Assembly (NCBI RefSeq): GCF_017355185.1
Contig: NZ_JADILJ010000007.1
Coordinates: forward strand, 53,076-117,075
Length of the DNA stretch: 64,000 nt
From: Rathayibacter sp. SD072
GTDB taxonomy: Bacteria; Actinomycetota; Actinomycetes; Actinomycetales; Microbacteriaceae
Reading direction: 5' to 3'
A program made the translations under genes and the position numbers. The stretch's first letter is position 1. Each line of letters begins with the position of its first letter. The notes below the pieces were generated by a model. It worked only from the letters and a program-made list of their open reading frames with translations. It made no database searches and was not told the DNA's origin. Shown one piece after another: positions 51,514 through 61,538 of this stretch.

Positions 51514-52629
51514 ATGGCGAGCACCGCTCCGGACCCCACCTCCCCGACCCCCGTGCAGATCCGCCGGTGGCGGCGCTACCTCGCCGACGAGCTCGCCGAG
51601 GCGGCCACCTACCGCGACCTGGCCGGGCGCCGCTCGGGCGAGGAGCGCGAGATCCTGCTCGCCCTCGCCGCCGCCGAGGGCCGCCACGAGGACCACTGGC
51701 GCGAGCTGCTCGGTGCCGCCGCGGAGCCGTCGCCCCGGCCGGATCTGCGCACCCGGGTCCTCGGGTTCCTCACCCGCCGCTTCGGCTCCGTCTTCGTCCT
51801 CGCCCTCGTGCAGCGCGCGGAGGCCCGCTCGCCGTACGCCGACGACGACGACGCGACCGAGGCGATGGCCGCCGACGAGCGGATCCACGGGGAGGTCGTG
51901 CGGGGCCTGGCCGAGCGCGGGCGGACGCGGCTCTCGGGCACGTTCCGGGCCGCGGTCTTCGGCGCCAACGACGGGCTCGTCTCGAACCTCGCGCTCGTGC
52001 TGGGCGTCGGCGCGAGCGGAGTCGCCACCAGCGTGGTGCTGTTCACCGGGCTCGCGGGGCTGCTCGCCGGCGCCCTCTCGATGGGGGCGGGCGAGTTCGT
52101 CTCGGTGCGCTCGCAGCGCGAGCTGCTCAGCGCCTCCTCCCCCGACCTCGACACCAACCGCCTGGTCCCCGACCTCGACGTCGACGCGAACGAGCTGGCG
52201 CTGGTCTACCGCGCCCGCGGACTGAGCGAGGAGGAGGCGAACGCCCGTGCCGCCCACGTCTTCACGGGACTGCGCGGCGGAGTCGCCGCCACCTCTCCGA
52301 TCACCATCGGCGGACCGAAGGCGGACCCCTCGATCGACGAGCACGAGTCGATCGGCACCGGCATGGGCGCGGCGCTCTCGAGCTTCTGCTTCTTCGCCTC
52401 CGGCGCGATCATCCCCGTGCTGCCCTATCTGCTGGGCATGTCCGGGATCGCCGCCGTGATCCTGGCCGCGGTGCTCGTCGGGATCGCCCTGCTCGCGACC
52501 GGCGCGATCGTGGGGCTGCTCTCGGGCGCTCCTCCTCTCGCGCGGGCCCTGCGCCAGCTCGGCATCGGCTACGGAGCGGCGCTCGTCACGTACCTGCTCG
52601 GCCTGCTCTTCGGCGCCTCCGCGGTCTGA
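51514..52629 (+). CDS. VIT1/CCC1-family Fe/Mn transporter with ferritin-like N-terminus
   Basis: 371 residues. Residues about 15-140 form a four-helix, ferritin- or rubrerythrin-like domain with Glu/His pairs (DELAEAATYRDLAG, EGRHEDHWREL, ADERIHGEVVRGLAERG). The VIT1 membrane domain follows (AAVFGANDGLVSNLALVLGVGASG, LLAGALSMGAGEFVSVRSQRE) and five predicted helices. The family moves Fe2+ or Mn2+ out of the cytoplasm. AGGAG 6 bases upstream sets the ATG at 51514. The riboswitch ahead of it suggests manganese. Confidence 0.9.
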   Translation: MASTAPDPTSPTPVQIRRWRRYLADELAEAATYRDLAGRRSGEEREILLALAAAEGRHEDHWRELLGAAAEPSPRPDLRTRVLGFLTRRFGSVFVLALVQRAEARSPYADDDDATEAMAADERIHGEVVRGLAERGRTRLSGTFRAAVFGANDGLVSNLALVLGVGASGVATSVVLFTGLAGLLAGALSMGAGEFVSVRSQRELLSASSPDLDTNRLVPDLDVDANELALVYRARGLSEEEANARAAHVFTGLRGGVAATSPITIGGPKADPSIDEHESIGTGMGAALSSFCFFASGAIIPVLPYLLGMSGIAAVILAAVLVGIALLATGAIVGLLSGAPPLARALRQLGIGYGAALVTYLLGLLFGASAV

Positions 52630-52638
52630 GCGACCGCG

Positions 52639-53286
52639 TCAGTCCTGCTCGGGCTGGTCCTCAGGTGTTGGGGTCCTCCTGCGCCAGCGCAGCGCCGCGA
52701 CGCCGATCGCGATCAGCAGCGAGAAGGGCAGCGAGCCCAGCAGCGGGATCGACGCGTAGTAGAGGATCTGGCGCTGGATCCACTCCGGCGACGGGGTGTC
52801 GGAGTCGCCGTAGTACGGGGCGGGCGGCGACGAGTAGCCGATCGTGAGGATCGAGAAGCCCAGCGCGGTGCCGGCGAGACCGGCGAGCAGCAGCACGAGC
52901 AGCCAGGGGTTCCGCAGCAGCGGGGCGTCCGGCTCGACGGCCGCGACCGGCCGCCCGTCCGACTCGACCGGCTGCGCCTCGGAGGGGAGCGGCGCCTCGG
53001 AGGAGGGCCGCGCCGCCTCGTCGCCCGGCCCGGCTGACCGCACCGCCGTGCGGCGGGAGCGGCGGGTGTCGGCGACCTCGGCGATGCGCGGCAGCGCGGC
53101 GGTCCGCGCGCCGGTGGGCAGGGGGCCGCTGCCCGGGCGGGCGAAGGCGCGGTCGTCGCCGCGCACCCGGTCCACTCCCCCGGCGAAGCCCCGCTGGAAG
53201 ACCGGGTCGTAGCGCGGATCGACCTGCTCCCGGGTCGGCGCTCCCGTCGTGCTCGTGTCCGGGTCGTGCCCGTCCCTGTCAGTCAT
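52639..53286 (-). CDS. small two-helix membrane protein, unknown
   Basis: 215 residues. A long disordered, acidic and Arg-rich cytoplasmic part (DPRYDPVFQRGFAGG at about 24-38) is followed by two membrane helices (NPWLLVLLLAGLAGTALGFSIL; LLGSLPFSLLIAIGVAAL) near the end. Not recognised. It overlaps the end of pheA by 8 bases and follows it on the same strand. Convergent with the VIT1 gene, with 9 bases between them and no clear terminator. Confidence 0.7.
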   Translation of the reverse strand: MTDRDGHDPDTSTTGAPTREQVDPRYDPVFQRGFAGGVDRVRGDDRAFARPGSGPLPTGARTAALPRIAEVADTRRSRRTAVRSAGPGDEAARPSSEAPLPSEAQPVESDGRPVAAVEPDAPLLRNPWLLVLLLAGLAGTALGFSILTIGYSSPPAPYYGDSDTPSPEWIQRQILYYASIPLLGSLPFSLLIAIGVAALRWRRRTPTPEDQPEQD

Positions 53287-54238
53287 CGTCGACCTCCGGC
53301 TCCGCGGTGAGGAGTCCGCGCAGCCAGTCCCGCGCCTCGATGAACACCTCGTCGTCGTAGCGTCGCACGTACGAGACCGGACGGCGATCCGCCCGGGGGT
53401 AGGAACCCAGGAAGATCACACCCGGGCTGAAGCGGCGGAGGCCGAGCAGGGCGTCGGCGACCCGCTCGTCGGCCACGTGCCCGTCGAGGTCGAGCACGAA
53501 GCGGTAGCGGCCGAGGGCGTCCCCGATCGGCCGCGACTGGATCATGCTCAGGTTCACTCCGCGGGTCGCGAACTGCTCGAGCATCTCGAGCAGCGCGCCC
53601 GGCTCGTCGCCCGGGAGCTCCGCGATCAGGCTGGTCTTGTCGGCGCCCGTGGGCTCCGGCAGCCGCGTCGTCCGCGAGACGTGCACGAAGCGGGTGACCG
53701 CGTTCGGGTTGTCGCCGATCCGCTCGGCGAGCACGTCGACGGCGTGGTGCGCGACGATGCCCGGAGGAGCGATGGCGGCGTCGGCGGGAGACCCGGCGAG
53801 CAGGTCGACGGTCGCCTGCACGTTGCTGCTCGCGGGGAGGTACTCGTGGCTCGGCAGCTCGGAGTCGAGCCACTGCCGGCACTGGCCGTAGGCGACCGGA
53901 TGCGCGGCCACCGTGCGCACGTCCTCCAGTCGCGTGCCCGGCCGCGCCACCAGGATGAAGGAGACGGGGACGAGGTACTCGCCCACGATGCGCAGCCCCG
54001 GGATCCGCGCCAGCGCGTCCTGCGTGGCCGTCACCCCGCCCTCGACCGAGTTCTCGATCGCGATCACCGCGCCGTGGCTGCGGCCCGAGACCAGATCGCC
54101 CAGCGCCTCGCCGACGTTGGCGACGCTGCGCCACTGCTGCCCCCGCGCCTCGGGGACCTGCGCGAGCGCCGCCTCCGTGAAGGTGCCGGAGGGCCCGAGA
54201 TAGCTGTAGGTACGGGACTCGGAGGCGCTGTCGGGCAT
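53279..54238 (-). CDS. pheA: prephenate dehydratase
   Basis: 319 residues. It turns prephenate into phenylpyruvate, the committed step to phenylalanine. YLGPSGTFTEAAL begins the dehydratase domain. VIAIENSVEGGVTATQD and the catalytic TRF motif (NAVTRFVHVS) follow. An ACT domain from about residue 205 (GALLEMLEQFATRGVNLSMIQSRPIGD) holds the Phe-feedback motifs. TAGGCT lies 7 bases before the ATG without a ribosome site, fitting a leaderless transcript. Divergent from pgm. Confidence 0.95.
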   Translation of the reverse strand: MPDSASESRTYSYLGPSGTFTEAALAQVPEARGQQWRSVANVGEALGDLVSGRSHGAVIAIENSVEGGVTATQDALARIPGLRIVGEYLVPVSFILVARPGTRLEDVRTVAAHPVAYGQCRQWLDSELPSHEYLPASSNVQATVDLLAGSPADAAIAPPGIVAHHAVDVLAERIGDNPNAVTRFVHVSRTTRLPEPTGADKTSLIAELPGDEPGALLEMLEQFATRGVNLSMIQSRPIGDALGRYRFVLDLDGHVADERVADALLGLRRFSPGVIFLGSYPRADRRPVSYVRRYDDEVFIEARDWLRGLLTAEPEVDDD

Positions 54239-54307
54239 GGCGGACAGCCTAGCCACCGGCTGTCCAGCCGGTATCGCGGGCCGGAGCGGGCTGCCACTAT
54301 GGACCCC

Positions 54308-55930
<1,623 letters not shown>

Positions 55931-55949
55931 CCCGCCTCCTTCGTGAATT

Positions 55950-55995
55950 GCCCGGAAGGGCTCGTTCTCCTCCCCGAGAACGAGCCCTTCCGGGC
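55950..55995 (+). terminator. strong intrinsic terminator of pgm
   Basis: A 20-bp perfect stem GCCCGGAAGGGCTCGTTCTC with a CTCCCC loop, 19 bases after the pgm stop, followed by GTTTC. An almost identical hairpin is at 56923-56970. Confidence 0.85.
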
Positions 55996-55998
55996 GTT

Positions 55999-56861
55999 TC
56001 AGCGTCGGATCGCGGCCTGAACCTGCGCGACGACGGAGGGGAGGTCGGCGAGGTCGTCACCCGTGAGCTCGATGACGGAGTAGCCGGCGGCACGGAGGCG
56101 GCCGATGCGCGCGCGGTCCCGGCGCCAGCGATCGCGCTCGACCCGGTGGTAGTCGCCGTGGTACTCGATGATCACCCGGGCGGAGGCGCTGCAGAGATCC
56201 ACTCGCCCCAGAAACGCATCGGCGTCGTAGATCTCGACGTCGGCCTCGATCCCGGAGACGCCCGCGAGGACGAGCGCGACACGCACCAGGGACTCCGGTC
56301 TCGACTCGGCCCTCGCGTCCAGAAGACCGAGCGCCTGCCGCAGCCTGCGGAGGCCTCTCCTGGACCGGTACGTCGAGACCGCTTCCTCGAGCGAGCCGCG
56401 AGTGCACAATCCCCGATGCAGGAAGAAGTCGCCGACCGCGACGAGGTCCCCGAGCTCCAGGACGGCACCGAGATCGCACCAGGTGCGGGCCGCCGTCGTC
56501 AGCCGGCCCCGCGGGTACGTCAGCACGTCCACGGAAAGGTCGATCGTCAGAGACCGACCGGAGATGCCGTCTGCATGCGGCGCGCGCCGAGGGGCCGCGA
56601 CGCCGATGTCGAGTTCGGTCCGGCGCTCCCAGGGCAGATCCAGGGGGGCGCCCCAGAGAAGCGCAGCCGTCGGCCCGCACGCGAACGTCTCCGGTCGAGC
56701 CGGTACAGGAGGGCAGAGCACCGGTCACCGAGAGCCGTCATCGGTCGCACCGATCGGACTCCGCGCACCGGTCCCACGACCGCGCGCATCGCAGCTCTCG
56801 TCGCCCCAGCCGCGTACCCCTCCGATACCCGGAACACACCCTCGGGAAGCTCCCCCTGCAC
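55999..56861 (-). pseudogene. DUF559 (Vsr-like endonuclease fold) protein, frameshifted
   Basis: Two frames make one family protein. The first (56861 down to about 56710) encodes LPEGVFRVSEGYAAGATRAA...VVGPVRGVRS...ALGDRCSALL. The second (from GTG 56719-56721 to 55999) takes over at PETFACGPTAALLWGAPL and ends in the DUF559 domain EYHGDYHRVERDRWRRDR...YSVIELTGDDL, which resembles Vsr-type nicking endonucleases. The family in Microbacteriaceae is normally about 290 residues in a single frame. The break near 56700-56715 therefore looks like a single-base frameshift or a sequence error. The second frame alone could make 240 residues. Confidence 0.65.
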
Positions 56862-56922
56862 GCGTCCATGCTGGCGCCCGCCGCGTCCCCGCGCGCGCCA
56901 CTCTCCACAGCCCCTACTGAGT

Positions 56923-56970
56923 CGCCCGGAAGGGCTCGTTCTCGCGCTGGAGAACGAGCCCTTCCGGGCG
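56923..56970. terminator. second copy of the pgm-type hairpin
   Basis: A 21-bp stem (arms CGCCCGGAAGGGCTCGTTCTC less one base) with a GCGCTG loop. Arms of 20 bases are identical to the hairpin at 55950-55995. It lies 16 bases past the aldo-keto reductase stop on the minus strand, so it probably terminates that gene. Confidence 0.8.
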
Positions 56971-56986
56971 AGTCAGGGCCGGGTCG

Positions 56987-57973
56987 CTACCAGCGGGGGT
57001 GGACCGTCGGGCGGAAGTGGGTGTCGTAGAGGGCGTTGACGGCCTCCATGAACGCCGGGCCGAGGGGCGCGGCGTCGGCGGCGGTCGCGTTGGCGCGGGC
57101 CTGCTCGGGCGAGCGGGCGCCGGGGATGACCGACGTCACGCCGTCCTGCTGGATGATCCAGGCGAGTGCGGCGGCCGCGGGTGCGAGGCCGTGGTCGGCG
57201 GCGAGGCGCGAGAACTCCTGCGCGGCCTCGACACCGGTCGCGAAGTCGACGCCCGAGAACGTCTCTCCGACGTCGAAGGCCTTGCCCTCGCGGTTGTAGT
57301 TGCGGTGGTCGTCGGCCGCGAACGTGGTCTCGGTCGTGTAGCGGCCGCTGAGGAGGCCGGAGGCGAGCGGCACGCGGGCGAGGATGCCGACCCCGGCCTC
57401 GCGGGCGGCGGGCAGCACCGCGTCCAGCGGCTTCAGGCGGAACGCGTTCAGGATGATCTGCACGCTGGCGACGTTCGGCCGCGCGATCGCCGTCAGCGCC
57501 TCCTCCGTGCGCTCGACCGAGACGCCGTAGTGCGCGATCGCGCCCTCGGAGACGAGGGTGTCGAGCGCGTCGAAGACGGCGTCGTCGGAGTAGACGGAGG
57601 TGGGCGGGCAGTGCAGCTGCACGAGGTCGAGGGTGTCCACGCCCAGGTTCTTCCGTGAGCGGTCGGTCCAGGCGCGGAAGTTGTCGAGCACGTAGTTCTC
57701 GGGGACCTGGTCGACGCGGCGGCCCATCTTGGTCGCGACGAACACGCCCGAGTCGGGGTGCGCGGCGAGGTAGGAGCCGATCGTGCGCTCGCTGCGGCCG
57801 TCGCCGTACACGTCGGCGGTGTCGAAGAGGGTGACCCCCGACTCCACGGCGGCGTCGAGGATCGCGAGGGCGTCGTTCTCGGCGACGTCACCCCAGTCGG
57901 CACCGAGCTGCCAGGTTCCGAGGCCGACGACGGAGACGGGCGCACCGGTGCGTCCGAAGATTCGAGTGTCCAT
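56987..57973 (-). CDS. aldo/keto reductase
   Basis: 328 residues. MDTRIFGRTGAPVSVVGLGTWQLG is a typical opening. The catalytic tetrad is in LFDTADVYGDGRSE (Asp, Tyr), FVATKMG (Lys) and LVQLHCPP (His). GVTSVIPGARSPEQARANA binds the NADPH phosphate. It reduces aldehydes or ketones of unknown nature. I took ATG at 57971-57973, not an upstream start 93 bases away, since the extra residues lie in the promoter. TACGGT is 6 bases before it. Divergent from the ribokinase, with 64 bases between starts. Confidence 0.93.
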   Translation of the reverse strand: MDTRIFGRTGAPVSVVGLGTWQLGADWGDVAENDALAILDAAVESGVTLFDTADVYGDGRSERTIGSYLAAHPDSGVFVATKMGRRVDQVPENYVLDNFRAWTDRSRKNLGVDTLDLVQLHCPPTSVYSDDAVFDALDTLVSEGAIAHYGVSVERTEEALTAIARPNVASVQIILNAFRLKPLDAVLPAAREAGVGILARVPLASGLLSGRYTTETTFAADDHRNYNREGKAFDVGETFSGVDFATGVEAAQEFSRLAADHGLAPAAAALAWIIQQDGVTSVIPGARSPEQARANATAADAAPLGPAFMEAVNALYDTHFRPTVHPRW

Positions 57974-58037
57974 GCCTCCACCGTAGGCGCGGGCCGGATC
58001 CAGCGGAGCCCCTTGCGCGTGCCCTAACGTCGAGGGC

Positions 58038-58967
58038 ATGCCCCTCGTCGTCCTCGGAAGCGCCAACCTCGACCACGTCTACCGCGTCGCCCGCATCCCC
58101 GCGCCCGGCGAGACGGTGCTCGCCTCCGACTACCGCACCTTCCCGGGAGGCAAGGGCCTGAACCAGGCGGTCGCCGCGGCCCGCACGGCCGAGGGCACCG
58201 CCTTCGTCACGAGCCTGGGCCGCGACTCGGCGGGCGACGAGCTCGCGACCGTGCTCGCCGCCGAGCCGCTCGCCGTGCACGCGCGGCGCCTGGACACCCG
58301 CACCGGCACCGCGCAGATCACGGTCGACGACTCGGGCGAGAACGCGATCGTCGTCGACTCCGGAGCGAATGCCGCCTTCGCCGGGCTCACGGCCGCCGAG
58401 GAGGAGGTCGTCTCCGCCGCCTCCGCGCTGCTGCTGCAGCTGGAGGTGCCGCAGGAGACGGTGCTCGCCGCCGCGCGCGCCGCCCGCGCCGCAGGAGTCG
58501 TCACGATCCTGAACGCCGCCCCCATCCGGCCGCTGCCGGCCGAGCTGCTCGACGAGCTCGACGTGCTGATCGTCAACGAGCACGAGGCGCGCGAGCTGGG
58601 CCGCGAGCGCGGGATCGACGCCGCCGACGACTCCGCCCTCGCCGTCGCGCTCACCGCGCTCGTGCCGCTCGTGCTCGTCACCCTCGGCTCGGACGGGGTG
58701 ATCGTCGCCGTCCGCGACCGCGAGCCCGCCTCCGCCCCGGCCTTCCGCGTCCGCGCCGTCGACACGACCGGCGCCGGCGACACCTTCTGCGGCGCCTTCG
58801 CCGCCCGCCTCGCCGCGGAGGGGGCCGACCGCTGGGATCCGGAGGCGCTGCTCCCCCTGGTGCGCTGGGCGAGCGCCGCGGCGGCGGTGTCGGTCACCCG
58901 GCAGGGCGCCGCGGTCTCGGCTCCGACCACCGTCGAGACCGAGGCGTTCCTGGTGCAGCAGGGCTGA
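58038..58967 (+). CDS. rbsK: ribokinase (PfkB family)
   Basis: 309 residues. VVLGSANLDHVYRV and TFPGGKGLNQAVAAAR bind ribose, VNEHEARELG lies mid-domain, and VDTTGAGDTFCGAFAA is the PfkB signature with the catalytic Asp. It makes ribose-5-phosphate, although PfkB enzymes with other sugars look alike. No ribose transporter adjoins it, so the sugar is unproven. TAACGT is 7 bases before ATG. Confidence 0.88.
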   Translation: MPLVVLGSANLDHVYRVARIPAPGETVLASDYRTFPGGKGLNQAVAAARTAEGTAFVTSLGRDSAGDELATVLAAEPLAVHARRLDTRTGTAQITVDDSGENAIVVDSGANAAFAGLTAAEEEVVSAASALLLQLEVPQETVLAAARAARAAGVVTILNAAPIRPLPAELLDELDVLIVNEHEARELGRERGIDAADDSALAVALTALVPLVLVTLGSDGVIVAVRDREPASAPAFRVRAVDTTGAGDTFCGAFAARLAAEGADRWDPEALLPLVRWASAAAAVSVTRQGAAVSAPTTVETEAFLVQQG

Positions 58968-58986
58968 GCGAGCCGGACCGCCCCGG

Positions 58987-59025
58987 ACCCGGTCGCCGGA
59001 CCTGAAGGCTCCAGGTCCGCCGGGT
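58987..59025. terminator. two-step hairpin between convergent rbsK and the Asp23-type arm
   Basis: Inner 7-bp stem GGACCTG/CAGGTCC and outer ACCCGG/CCGGGT. It touches the stop codon of the minus-strand gene, so it may serve both directions. Confidence 0.65.
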
Positions 59026-59420
59026 CAGTCGACCGCCGCGATCCGCACCGCGACGCGCGCGCGCCGCTCCGGATGCTCCTGCTGGCACCACTCGCGCACT
59101 GCGGCGCCGACCGCTCGGGCGACCGCGGGGGCCGAGGCGTCGGTGGAGACCACGAGATCGATCGAGACGACGACGTGCTCCGGAGCGATCCGCACCAGCA
59201 CGGGCTCGACGGAGGTGCCGCCCGAGGCCGTGCCGAGGGACGCGGGCAGGAGCGGGATCGGCGAGGGCGCGAGCGCCGTCGCGGCGTGCGCGAGGACGTC
59301 GCGGGCCTCCGGTCGCGCGGGCACCAGCATCGCCACTCCGGGCACCGCGCGGGCGAGAGCGGTCAGCACGGACGACGCGCTCGGCTGCTGCGGGACGACG
59401 ACGCCGCCCGCCGTGCTCAC
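59025..59420 (-). CDS. Asp23-like small protein
   Basis: 131 residues. The C-terminal half (VLVRIAPEHVVVSIDLVVSTDASAPAVARAVGAAVREW) matches by eye the alternating Val pattern of the Asp23 domain genes in this cluster, such as VRVEVGETQVAVDVTLVV. No membrane helix. The ATG overlaps the stop of the upstream gene (ATGA). Function is unknown; an envelope-associated scaffold is likely by family. Confidence 0.6.
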   Translation of the reverse strand: MSTAGGVVVPQQPSASSVLTALARAVPGVAMLVPARPEARDVLAHAATALAPSPIPLLPASLGTASGGTSVEPVLVRIAPEHVVVSIDLVVSTDASAPAVARAVGAAVREWCQQEHPERRARVAVRIAAVD

Positions 59421-60088
59421 GGCTGCTCCGTTCCGGGGTGGTAGACGTCCTCGACGCGGACGTCGATCGTCGTGACCCGCAGCTCGGTCTGGGTGAGGAG
59501 GCGGGTGTGGATGCGCTCGCGCACCTGCTGCGCCGCGTCCGCGAGGGGGACGCCCCAGAAGACCGAGATCGTGACCTCGACCACGACCTCCGCCCCGGGA
59601 GCACCGATGTCGCCGACCAGCCGGCAGCGGCCGACGAGCACCCCGGGGACGCTGTCGCCCGCCTCGCGGACCAGCCCGCGCACCGCGCCCTCGGTGATCG
59701 TCAGCTCGACGTCCGGCTCGGGGCTGGCGAGGGGGATGTCACGACCTGCCCGCGCCTCCCGGCGCACCTGCGCGAGGATCGAGCCGAACCAGCTCTCCTC
59801 GGGCGCGGGCAGCCGCTCGGCGTCGTCGTCGATGAGGGCGCCCGAGAGGGCGCGCACCCGCTCGAGGGCCTGCAGCGTGCGGCGGTGCTCCGGAGACTCC
59901 TCGATGGCCGCGTCGTACGGCAGCCGGCCACGGTCGAGGTAGTCGCTGAGGTCGTCGAGGGTGAGCTCGTCGCCGTCGACCGGAGCCCCCTCGACGGGCG
60001 CGGCCTCGAGCGCGTCGCCGCGCTCCGGGCCCGCCGGAGTGTCGTCCGCGTTCATCGCGCCTGCTCCTTCATCGGGGACGTCCTTCAT
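59417..60088 (-). CDS. anti-sigma-like domain fused to Asp23/Gls24 domain
   Basis: 223 residues. Residues about 40-95 (LTLDDLSDYLDRGRLPYDAAIEESPEHRRTLQALERVRALSG) have the pattern of the zinc anti-sigma fold, but the His/Cys zinc ligands are not kept (SPEHRR where CPECR is usual). From about residue 125 an Asp23 domain follows (VELTITEGAVRGLVREAGDSVPG...ITVFWG-like VTISVFWGVPLADAAQQVRERI). The start overlaps the sigma stop (ATGA) and has GGAGG 7 bases upstream. A second in-frame ATG 33 bases on also has AAGGAG. It probably restrains or senses for the sigma factor at the cell envelope. Confidence 0.7.
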   Translation of the reverse strand: MKDVPDEGAGAMNADDTPAGPERGDALEAAPVEGAPVDGDELTLDDLSDYLDRGRLPYDAAIEESPEHRRTLQALERVRALSGALIDDDAERLPAPEESWFGSILAQVRREARAGRDIPLASPEPDVELTITEGAVRGLVREAGDSVPGVLVGRCRLVGDIGAPGAEVVVEVTISVFWGVPLADAAQQVRERIHTRLLTQTELRVTTIDVRVEDVYHPGTEQP

Positions 60089-60633
60089 CGCCAGTCCTCC
60101 ATCGCCACGACCAGCGATTCGCGGGCTCGCGCCAGCTTGCCGCGGACGGCCGTCACGGTCAGCCCCAGGTGCTCGGCGATCTCGCCGTAGGACTCGCCGC
60201 CGACCTCGCGGAGCAGCCAGCACTGGCGCTGGGATTCGGGCAGCTGCGCGAGAGCCTGGGCGAGCGCCTTCATCGCGTCGGAGCGCTCGGCGGCCTCGAA
60301 GGGGCCGGGCCCCGTCGCGGCGGGGTGCTCCACGGCGTCGACGTCGTCGGCGGGTCGGCGCTGGCGCAGCAGGTCGACGCTCGAGCGGCTCACGATCCGC
60401 ATCATCCAGCTGCGCACGCTCGCCGGCTCCTTGAGCTGCGGGAGCTGGGCCCAGACCGTGATGAGCGCGTTCTGCACGGCGTCGGAGGCGTCCGCCTGCG
60501 AGCCGGTCAGCCGCCACGCGTACGCCCGGAGGATCGACTGGTGCCGCTTGACGAGGACCTCGAAGGCCCGCACGTCGCCCTCGGCCGAGCGCTCGGCGAG
60601 GAGCGCATCGCTCGCCGACTCCAGACCAGGCAT
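60085..60633 (-). CDS. ECF-type RNA polymerase sigma factor
   Basis: 182 residues. Region 2: ALLAERSAEGDVRAFEVLVKRHQSIL, then DASDAVQNALITVWAQLPQL. Region 4: LPESQRQCWLLREVGGESYGEIAEHLG and LTVTAVRGKLARARESL. Regions 1.1 and 3 are absent, as in ECF sigmas. I prefer ATG at 60631-60633 (AGAGAGG upstream). It ends coupled to the anti-sigma/Asp23 fusion, the usual sigma/anti-sigma order. It is divergent from the main Asp23 operon, which is its likely target. Confidence 0.9.
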   Translation of the reverse strand: MPGLESASDALLAERSAEGDVRAFEVLVKRHQSILRAYAWRLTGSQADASDAVQNALITVWAQLPQLKEPASVRSWMMRIVSRSSVDLLRQRRPADDVDAVEHPAATGPGPFEAAERSDAMKALAQALAQLPESQRQCWLLREVGGESYGEIAEHLGLTVTAVRGKLARARESLVVAMEDWR

Positions 60634-60844
60634 GACGCCCTCTCTCCTCGACCGTCGGCACCGTGCCGGACACCTATCAGGCAACGGTCAGGAAATTTCC
60701 CGATCCGGACCGTGACGATCACCCGCCGGGCTCCGTCCCACTCATGTAAGCACAGCCCGAGGGCGCAGGACTGCGAAGTCGATGCGACCGGGCCCAGGAC
60801 CCCCGACCGCGGAACCGCGGCCGACGAGACGTACAGGAGACACC
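60634..60844. promoter_or_regulatory. divergent promoter region of the sigma and Asp23 arms
   Basis: 211 bases. It holds a perfect palindrome GGAAATTTCC (60691-60700). On the minus strand GGGAAAT is followed 12 bases later by CGTTG, a spacing not far from ECF promoters. On the plus strand ATGTAAGC near 60748 may be a -10. No clear assignment is possible. Confidence 0.4.
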
Positions 60845-61312
60845 ATGAGCGACACCACCCGCACCCCCTCCACCCCCCGCGTCGACAAGTCCGTCGACAC
60901 CGTGACCAGCCTCGGCGGCGCGGTCTCCGGCACCGCTCAGGGCCGCACCGTCATCGACGACGCCGTGATCGCGAAGGTCGCCGGCATCGCGGCCCGCGAG
61001 GTCCCCGGCGTCTTCGCCCTCGGCAACAACGCCGCCCGCGCGTTCGGCGCCATCCGCTCCGCCGTCGGCGGCAACGACCTGGCCCAGGGCGTCCGCGTCG
61101 AGGTCGGCGAGACCCAGGTCGCCGTCGACGTGACCCTCGTCGTCGAGTACCCCGTCCCGATGCAGACCGTGGCCGACCGCGTCCGCGACGCGGTGGGCGA
61201 GGCCATCACCGGCCTCGTCGGCATGGCGGTCGCCGAGATCAACGTCGCGATCGTCGACGTGCACATCCCCGGGGACGACGACTCCGCCGAGACCGAGAGC
61301 CGCGTCCGATGA
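60845..61312 (+). CDS. Asp23/Gls24-family envelope stress protein
   Basis: 155 residues. GRTVIDDAVIAKVAGIAAREVPGVFALG, then VRVEVGETQVAVDVTLVVEYPVPMQTVADRVRDAV and AEINVAIVDVH, is a complete Asp23 domain. In staphylococci Asp23 is an abundant membrane-tethered protein recruited by AmaP. AGGAGA precedes the ATG. First gene of a tightly packed six-gene run. Confidence 0.93.
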   Translation: MSDTTRTPSTPRVDKSVDTVTSLGGAVSGTAQGRTVIDDAVIAKVAGIAAREVPGVFALGNNAARAFGAIRSAVGGNDLAQGVRVEVGETQVAVDVTLVVEYPVPMQTVADRVRDAVGEAITGLVGMAVAEINVAIVDVHIPGDDDSAETESRVR

Positions 61313-61530
61313 GCACCCCCACCCCCTCCGCCCCCGCGAGCCGGGGCACCGTGCTCGGCGTCGTCGTCGGCGCGATCCTCGCCTTCGCCGCCCTGCTCTT
61401 CGGCTTCTGGGGCTTCGTCCTCACCGCCGTGTTCATGGCGCTCGGCGTCCTGATCACGCGGATGCTCGACGGATCGCTGGACGTGCGCGGACTCGTGGAC
61501 GTGTTCCGCGGCCGCACGACCTCCCGCTAG
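61309..61530 (+). CDS. DUF2273-type small membrane protein
   Basis: 73 residues with one or two membrane helices (GTVLGVVVGAILAFAALLFGFWGF; LTAVFMALGVLITRML). DUF2273 proteins accompany Asp23 genes in many Gram-positive bacteria. ATGA overlap with the Asp23 gene. Confidence 0.75.
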   Translation: MSTPTPSAPASRGTVLGVVVGAILAFAALLFGFWGFVLTAVFMALGVLITRMLDGSLDVRGLVDVFRGRTTSR

Positions 61531-61538
61531 GAGCCGTC

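Noticed and set aside
52630..52638. Terminator between convergent VIT1 and membrane-protein genes
   Set aside because: Only 9 bases separate them and no stem with T-run is visible.
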